This document shows, one piece after another, positions 58,737 to 64,000 of a DNA stretch of 64,000 bases (position 1 is the stretch's first letter; every line of letters begins with the position of its first letter). Where the stretch lies: contig CALSFV010000060.1 of the NCBI GenBank assembly GCA_943737045.1, positions 578,501-642,500 of the forward strand, read 5' to 3'. A model generated the notes under the pieces. That model was given only the letters and a program-made list of their open reading frames with translations, did not search any database and was not told the DNA's origin. Position numbers and translations under genes: made by a program. The DNA is from Parapristionchus giblindavisi (Eukaryota > Nematoda > Chromadorea > Rhabditida > Diplogasteridae).

Positions 58737-60780
58737 TCAGCATTGAAGCTTCGGTGGGAATTTATCTGTTTTTAGGAGCTCGACAAAATCTTTGTAGTCA
58801 CGGGCGAAATACCACCAAAACCCATTGCACCACAGCCGTCTTCCATCACACTGCTCACCCATGGGGAAGTTGTTCACAACAGTGAATGTATTCACTGGAA
58901 ATTCAGCCTGCAATCGTTTCTCTCTCATTATTCTTCCATTGATGTACCTTCTTAAAGGCACATCTCAAGCTAATTCTACTCTCCGCATCGGTAATACTTT
59001 CTCTCTTAGACAAAGAAAGCGAGAGAGTGTGGCAAGAGCGGAGAGTTTCAAATCAGCTTGGGGTGTCGCTTTAAGGTCTTCTCACCTGTATGCGTGCGAG
59101 AATGCTGGTCTCAGTATCGTTGGTGTAAGAGTAGTCAGAGATTGGACGGGCATCCGGCACGGTCTTCTGATATTATATATATATATATATATATTAGGTT
59201 GTACCATAAGTCTTTTTGAATTTGATAGTGCTATGTTTGCACTTTTGTTTCTCGCTTCGTTTTGAACGAAGCTCTCTGTGCTGGTGCACATCACTAACTA
59301 GTGTCCCCCTCTACATAACCCACATAACCATCGATTCAGACTTGCCTCTAAATATGAGTATGCCTCGCACGTTTGTCCAAAATAAAAATCTAGATCTGAA
59401 GTGCAATTTGTTCCCGGCTCTCTCTCGCTTGAATTTTACAAAAATCAATCAACAACTAGGCTATGTGCATCCCACATATGTGCCCTCCAACCATACGCTG
59501 GCCAATTGCTTACGTAAATTTAAAATCAGAAATTATATTATAGAATAGAGGAATGGTCAATTCGGAATTTTGAGTTGCGCAACTCGTCTTAAAGGAGAGC
59601 GAGCCATTTGATACCACCCGTTAAATATTAGCCACACTTGGATCATCCAGGCCCACTATTTCGCTAGAATTAAGGAATCTTGAAAAAGTCAAAAAGTTGT
59701 TTAGACGAAAAGTGGTCATTTGGCGGAAATTTGAATAAAATCGCGCTATCTCTTTTATTTTTCTAAAAAGAACAAGCGCCTGAGTTGACAATCTGGTCGC
59801 TTGATTGAAGAGATGGATCATTCGCAATAACAGTGCGCATTATAGCCAATGAATTTGGAAACGAGAGAAATCAGGACCGATCACTGAACCTGAAAAGATC
59901 TGGAAATTTAGTTACCCTAGATTAAAAGAAGTGTACAATTGGCCAATGTATGGCATGCGTGTAGTTGAGGTCACTGATATAATCGGGGACCTCAATTGTA
60001 AATAAAAACAAGATTTGAAGCCATAGTTCATATCGCCGCGTCCACAGCGCTGTCAAATGTTTCTTCTTCACGGCTCCGCTCGTACTGTCTAAGTAAGACA
60101 CACTATACTAAGACAGCCAAATTTTTTCTGGCGCATACTGCCCGTGCCTCCTTACTCTCCGGACCTTACTCTCTCTGGTTGCTACTTTAGTTAAGGCGTC
60201 CAACTTGCTTTAGTAAATGAAAAGTTTAAGAACTAAGAATATATCGAAACGTGGGTGGCCTCACAGTTTGCACAATAACCCAGGACCTTCTATAAGCAGT
60301 GAGCCGATTGTGTGGCTGGATTAAAGCAAGGAGTCATCGACCATAACAGCGAAAAAATTCCTCCTCAATGTCGTCGTTAAACAAAGATAATTCAATTTGA
60401 AGTTGTACCGCCAAATTCAAAAAGACTTATGGCACAACCTAATATATATATATATATATATATATTCGTACCAAACTTAGTAATGTATTCAGAGAGTCAT
60501 CTATTATCATCACTTGAATCACATTATTATTATGTTCCGTTTTGCGATGTTCATTTACTACCAAGGAGTCAATAAATATATAATACAAGTTAGGGTATAC
60601 CTCTATGTCTTCTCTTACCTGTTGGTTAGCTTGGCCTATGGTGGCAGGCTTGCAATGCTCTCCAACTCCTCGAAACTCGCATCGGAGATTTACGCAGAGC
60701 GAACGATCCGTCAATACCGTTAAGATGGTACAAGAAGAAACGGATGCAGTAAGAAGCAGCAACAGCGTCAGACGTGCCAT
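58737..60780 (-). CDS. Small secreted Cys-containing protein (137 residues)
   Basis: Three phase-0 exons on the minus strand: 60,780-60,619 (MARLTLLLLLTASVSS signal peptide, then SLCVNLRCEFRGVGEHCKPA), 59,166-59,086 (KTVPDARPISDYSYTNDTE), and 58,907-58,737 (AEFPVNTFTVVNNFPMGEQC, CDGRRLWCNGFWWYFARDYK, stop TGA). All have GT/AG borders (donor 'cag|gtaag' after exon 1, acceptor 'tatcag' before exon 2, 'ttgcag' before exon 3). Mature cysteines occur in two clusters, CVNLRCEF..HC and CDGRRLWC plus a terminal Cys, suggesting a disulfide-bonded extracellular domain. Family not recognised. Intron 1 holds a mariner relic starting 28 bases upstream of exon 2; intron 2 holds MITE family A. Confidence 0.65.
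58952..59074. mobile_element. MITE family A, copy 5
   Basis: 'cttaaaggcacatctcaagc' to 'tcagcttggggtgtcgcttt' with TTAA at both edges. It lies inside intron 2 of the small secreted gene. Confidence 0.8.
59194..60442 (-). mobile_element. mariner-type element relic in (TA)n
   Basis: Terminal repeats of about 30 bp: 'ttaggttgtaccataagtct'+'ttttgaattt' and the complement ending 60,442, inserted in a TA microsatellite (59,172-59,193 and 60,441-60,465). Total is 1.25 kb. Transposase traces on the plus strand include SPDLTLSGCYF (the usual SPDLxxxDYxLF region) near 60,155-60,190, but frames are broken, so it is inactive. Confidence 0.8.
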
Positions 60781-61249
60781 CGCCCCACACTGTGTTCAAC
60801 ACAACTGGGCATCTTTGACGTTTACCGATTGGCCTCTCTCTCGCCCTCTCTCTCTCTCTCGATCCACAATGCGATACATATGAGGCCGAAGGGGAGTGAT
60901 CGATAACAATGGTAAAAAAAGACGGACCGAGAAAAGGCCTTGTGAGGGTCAGATTGAACAATTGATAAGAGATGAGGGAGTAGTACTGCTAGACGAATAT
61001 TCTTTATTGTACGGGTTATCCCACTGTGAATGAAAATGAGATCTTGCACATAATGGCACACTATTACTTCACATTATGCTGAACATGCATCTTCGTATAA
61101 TTTTAGCGACTTCAAGCGACTCCAAGCGTGTTACTGATAAAAAATAATAAAAAATATGAGAAATAGTTTATCTGTAACTGTGTTCATGGAATGTAAACTA
61201 CTGTCAAGCACACATGATATGTGTTTGTCATGTTACAAGCCAAACAAAA
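60781..61249. promoter_or_regulatory. Upstream region of the small secreted gene
   Basis: Contains a CT-rich run at 60,835-60,860 about 60 bp upstream of the start codon. CT-rich tracts are common in nematode promoters. No TATA or defined site can be assigned. Confidence 0.25.
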
Positions 61250-61815
61250 GGACATGGTCATTGTCATTTGCTCATTGTCGCAGCATTCGAGTCGACAAAC
61301 TGCAATAATTCAGAAATTTGCCGAAAAAGTAGGAACTCAAATTGAATTTTATAAATTTTCGAAAATAAACGATTTTCATATTGATTATTGACCGTATACA
61401 CTTGTTTATTTGGTACGAAAGTAGCAAATCACTCCCACAAGCGACTTTCTTGTTTTGCATGGTTCAGAAACTATGCCGATCTCTTTTATATATAATATAG
61501 CGCGCGGCGAAGGTCAGCTGGGTTAGAGAGAGGCAGCGGAGAGACAATCGAGAGGAGGGGCGAGATGTTGAAGGCTACATCTCGCTCGCCTCTCGATTGT
61601 GACTTCCGTTCGTTAGCACCATTTGTCATTTTCTTATGCAAGTACATTTTATACGCACAATATGTACATTGGAAAGTACTAAGACAGAATGTTACAGAAA
61701 GCAAGTTGGAAACTGATTCAAATACAATTCTGATTTTTCTCACGCATTCATCATGAAAATTTTCAAAAAATGGTTGAAAGGAGAGATCAGTCATTGAGCA
61801 TTGGCTGAATATCAC
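61250..61815. repeat. Dispersed repeat family R, copy with both orientations
   Basis: Begins 'cattgtcatttgctcattgt' and ends 'ggagagatcagtcattgagc'+'attggctgaatat', as in 53,265-53,560. A self-complementary 'gagaggcagcggagagacaa' / 'tctcgctcgcctctcgattg' pair lies at 61,525-61,600. Confidence 0.7.
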
Positions 61816-62394
61816 GCCTGTCACGAGAGAATCGAGCTAAATTGACCATTTTTGGGAAAAAAAAAGCGAAAATGGTGAAATGAGTTAGGACCATTTTTGG
61901 ACATCTCTAGGCATGCCCTACCTTTCCCCAAAGTCTCATTATGCAATTTTCATTTTGGGGCTCAATACACCGGTTCGGTAATGTGAAGTCCCAACTTTGA
62001 GCTTGAATTTCTCGCTTCAGATGCGTTTTAGCGCAAAAGTGTCACAAGAGTGACCCCCGCTATTTTTTCGAGCTCTATCGATCTAAACAAATCAGAGGTC
62101 ATGGACATGTCTCTGAACAGAGCTACACTTCGAAACAAATAACTCAAAAATATAGGAAAAGGAGGTGCTCTTCTTCCAGTATGTTATTAAGTTTTTCATG
62201 CGCTTTCGAATGAGGGGCTTGCGAAAAAAATATATGGACCTCCAGCTCTCATTGCTAGCGCACGTGTCCTTTTTTTTGAATTCCCGGGGGGGGGGGTGGC
62301 CGAGTCTTAACGGCCATCTCTCTTAAAAAATCTTTCTTTTATCGAATCTTTGTGAAGCTTATGGAATATATTCCTCTAGAACAATCTAGAACGG
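61816..62394. other. Non-coding stretch
   Basis: AT-rich with an A-run (61,855-61,865) and G-run (62,286-62,297). From about 62,340 it is similar to the intron upstream of 45,600. No gene is seen. Confidence 0.4.
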
Positions 62395-62545
62395 CTGTGA
62401 GCTCGAAATTATGCTATTTTTCAAATCAATAATTTGCATAACTAAGTTTGTTCCATCTTATTGTAGGCATCGTATGAATCGCGGTGAGAATATTACTGTA
62501 TCTGAACATCCATGGCTAGCGTCGATTCAAGCAATACATTTTGTT
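62395..62545 (+). pseudogene. DUF316 protease gene fragment (exon 2)
   Basis: Intron tail ('cgaaattatgctatttttcaa') and exon HRMNRGENITVSEHPWLASIQ match 45,600-45,456 of the minus-strand protease gene, in the opposite orientation. The acceptor 'ttattgtag' is intact. No following exon is found, so this is a remnant of a paralogue. Confidence 0.8.
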
Positions 62546-62707
62546 TTTTTTTGTGGCTATAGAAAGGTTATCGGATAAGTCTACGTGACTATCAACATAA
62601 TTTTTGCAGCTTCTTCAGTTCAAAAAACGATAGGCTTTATTGGCGGGACGCCGAGTATCGTACCCTAACCAAATCTCAATACTTGACTCGTCAGTGCGTT
62701 TTGCCCA

Positions 62708-62943
62708 ACGTAACAAGGGAACTCTGTGGTCTTGTCTTGGCCATATGAGAAGGCACTATCATGACAAGAATAAGTTTTCGATGATGATTACGAATCTCTT
62801 TTTAGGGCTGCCTAAACGACCTGAGTTTCGAGAAAATCGATATTGAAATTCCGAGGCTCAATTCGAAAATTTTCGGGGGGTAGTGCACAAACATTTCGAA
62901 TGAGTTGGTGAACTCATTTATCAACCTTCGAAATGTACGACCT
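62708..62943. mobile_element. Fragment of CAAGGGAA-ended repeat
   Basis: 'cgtaacaagggaactctgtg' and 'ggccatatgagaaggcacta' then 'tttcgagaaaatcgatattg' are related to 26,471-26,887. Confidence 0.6.
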
Positions 62944-63015
62944 GTTTAGTGTAGTGGATAATGTTTCCGCGTTAACTTTTGACTGTCACTGGTTCGAACC
63001 CTCTTGCGGCAATTT
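62944..63015 (+). mobile_element. tRNA-derived SINE, CTTGCGGCA family
   Basis: 'tttagtgtagtggataatgt' (A-box) and 'cactggttcgaaccctcttg'+'cggca' (B-box). It is the most complete of three copies in the window. Confidence 0.6.
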
Positions 63016-63261
63016 TATTTTGCTGATTTTCTTGAAGTCAAGATGAAACATCAAAAACCTTTTTTAAAAACATCAAGATCAAAGATCATTCATTGCGTGT
63101 CCAAGATGTAAGAATGGCTTTGTGTGTGAACGTGTGCGATCTAATACAACATATTGATAAAAAAGAATCATCTTTGATCTTGATGTTTTTTTAAAAGTTT
63201 TGTTTGATGTTCTAAAAAAAGTTTTTGATGTTTAATCTTGACATCAAGCAAATCAGCAATA

Positions 63262-63312
63262 GAAAAGTGCCGCAAGAGGGTTCGAACCAGTGACAGTCAA
63301 AAGTAAACGCGG
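63262..63312 (-). mobile_element. tRNA-derived SINE 3' half
   Basis: Complement of the 3' half of the 62,944 element ('gtgccgcaagagggttcgaa'). It is interrupted at 63,312 by the inverted repeat that follows. Confidence 0.6.
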
Positions 63313-63722
63313 TCGTGTTTTGTACACATTCTGCGCTGCGCACCGCTGCGGGGCGCATTTGGACGCATCATTTATTTCCTTTGCGTATGAATATTTTTGA
63401 ATTCTCAAAGACAAATCACACTGGTCCGAAAATAATGGGTACTGTAAAAAAAAATTTTTTTTCGTGCGATCGATACGAAATATTACTGTATACCTTTCCA
63501 GTAAATTAATAGTGATCATTTTCGGTGTGATTTGTCTTTTAATTGTTTTTTCTTATTAATAAAAATTTTGTTTTAGTTTCTTTAGTCTTCAAAAGAACTT
63601 TTTATCACGGAAACTCATGATTAAGAGAATTCAAAAATATTCATACGCAAAGGAAATAAATGATGCGTCCAAATGCGCCCCGCAGCGGTGCGCAGCGCAG
63701 AATGTGTACAAAACACGACCGG
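63310..63722. mobile_element. Foldback element with about 92-bp arms
   Basis: Arms 63,310-63,405 and 63,628-63,722: 'cggtcgtgttttgtacacat'+'tctgcgctgcgcaccgctgc' and the complement. The loop is about 220 bp, AT-rich and without genes. It lies inside the SINE at its left edge. Confidence 0.88.
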
Positions 63723-63779
63723 GCTGTACTGTACATCAACATCGGTAATTTCGAACTGACAAGGAACGAGAAGCGAGGA

Positions 63780-64000
63780 AAACAAATCGAAAACTGGCGC
63801 TGAATCATCCCCCGTCCTTCTCATTTCCTTGGGATGTCATCGCTCTCCTTGGGAGCAAAAACGTTTATCAAGAATGGTCATTATGTAGAAATTTCAAGAA
63901 AAGAGAGCTAATTATTGATTAAAGATTGTGATGGATTGTCAGCATTGGAACAAGGGTCGGACGTGAGGAAAGGGGCTTTGCAGGCGTCGGAGAAAAGTGC
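63780..64000 (-). repeat. Duplicate of the 3' flank of the small secreted gene
   Basis: 'tttccttgggatgtcatcgc'+'tctcctt' and 'gtttatcaagaatggtcatt'+'atg' match 58,610-58,690 with substitutions. A second gene copy may begin to the right of the window. Confidence 0.6.

Overview
The window is eukaryotic nuclear DNA, almost certainly from a rhabditid (Caenorhabditis-like) nematode. Evidence: AT-rich DNA, short exons with T-rich 'tttcag' acceptors, a DUF316 trypsin-like protease, a secreted ShK (SXC) domain protein, CR1/jockey-type LINEs, Tc1/mariner relics and many short inverted-repeat elements. No prokaryotic signatures are present. Gene models below were spliced by hand from exon homology, reading phase and GT/AG sites.

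Layout. (1) About 1-20,400 is one very large inverted duplication (arms 1-10,632 and 11,289 to about 20,400, spacer 656 bp) that runs off the left edge. Its outer parts are two divergent, opposed copies of exons of the catalytic subunit of DNA polymerase epsilon (POLE). Its inner part (about 7,640-13,670) is a much more similar palindrome carrying a broken LINE. Only the left arm has a 2.5-kb LINE inside a POLE splice acceptor and a 616-bp foldback element inside the inner LINE. The right POLE copy continues alone to 25,469, covering the polymerase palm and fingers exons only. Both POLE copies are pseudogenes, broken in different places. (2) 25,705-33,701 is a second near-identical palindrome (arms about 3.55 kb, spacer 890 bp). 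It abuts the truncated end of POLE and duplicates, in inverse, the 3' half of a secreted ShK-domain gene whose complete copy is at 32,324-34,914 (minus). (3) 35,400-42,200 is repeat-dominated: a Tc1-like transposase relic, a DUF316 gene fragment, foldback elements and tRNA-derived SINEs. (4) 42,637-45,937 (minus) is a DUF316 trypsin-like protease with all catalytic triad motifs. Its last two exons lie inside a terminal-inverted-repeat element. (5) 47,000-49,800 is a nest: a capsid-like gene fragment of a Maverick/Polinton-type virus-like element, a LINE 3' fragment and a LINE with a 598-codon reverse transcriptase ORF. (6) 50,552-55,731 (plus) is an intact 12-exon, 383-residue gene: GYF domain, charged helix, two C2H2 fingers of identical spacing. 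It hosts a large inverted repeat and a hAT-type MITE in introns. (7) 58,737-60,780 (minus) is a small secreted Cys-containing protein with a mariner relic in its first intron. Sequence like its 3' flank recurs at the right edge. A DUF316 exon fragment lies at 62.4-62.55 kb.

There is no operon-like cooperation between these genes. The organising theme is structural: repeated inverted duplication, foldback transposons and local tandem amplification of splice sites. The most interesting items are the two nested palindromes and their sharp identity step, the complementary breakage of the two POLE copies (one by a templated insertion in the catalytic motif A exon), the GYF/zinc-finger gene, and the TIR element enclosing gene exons.
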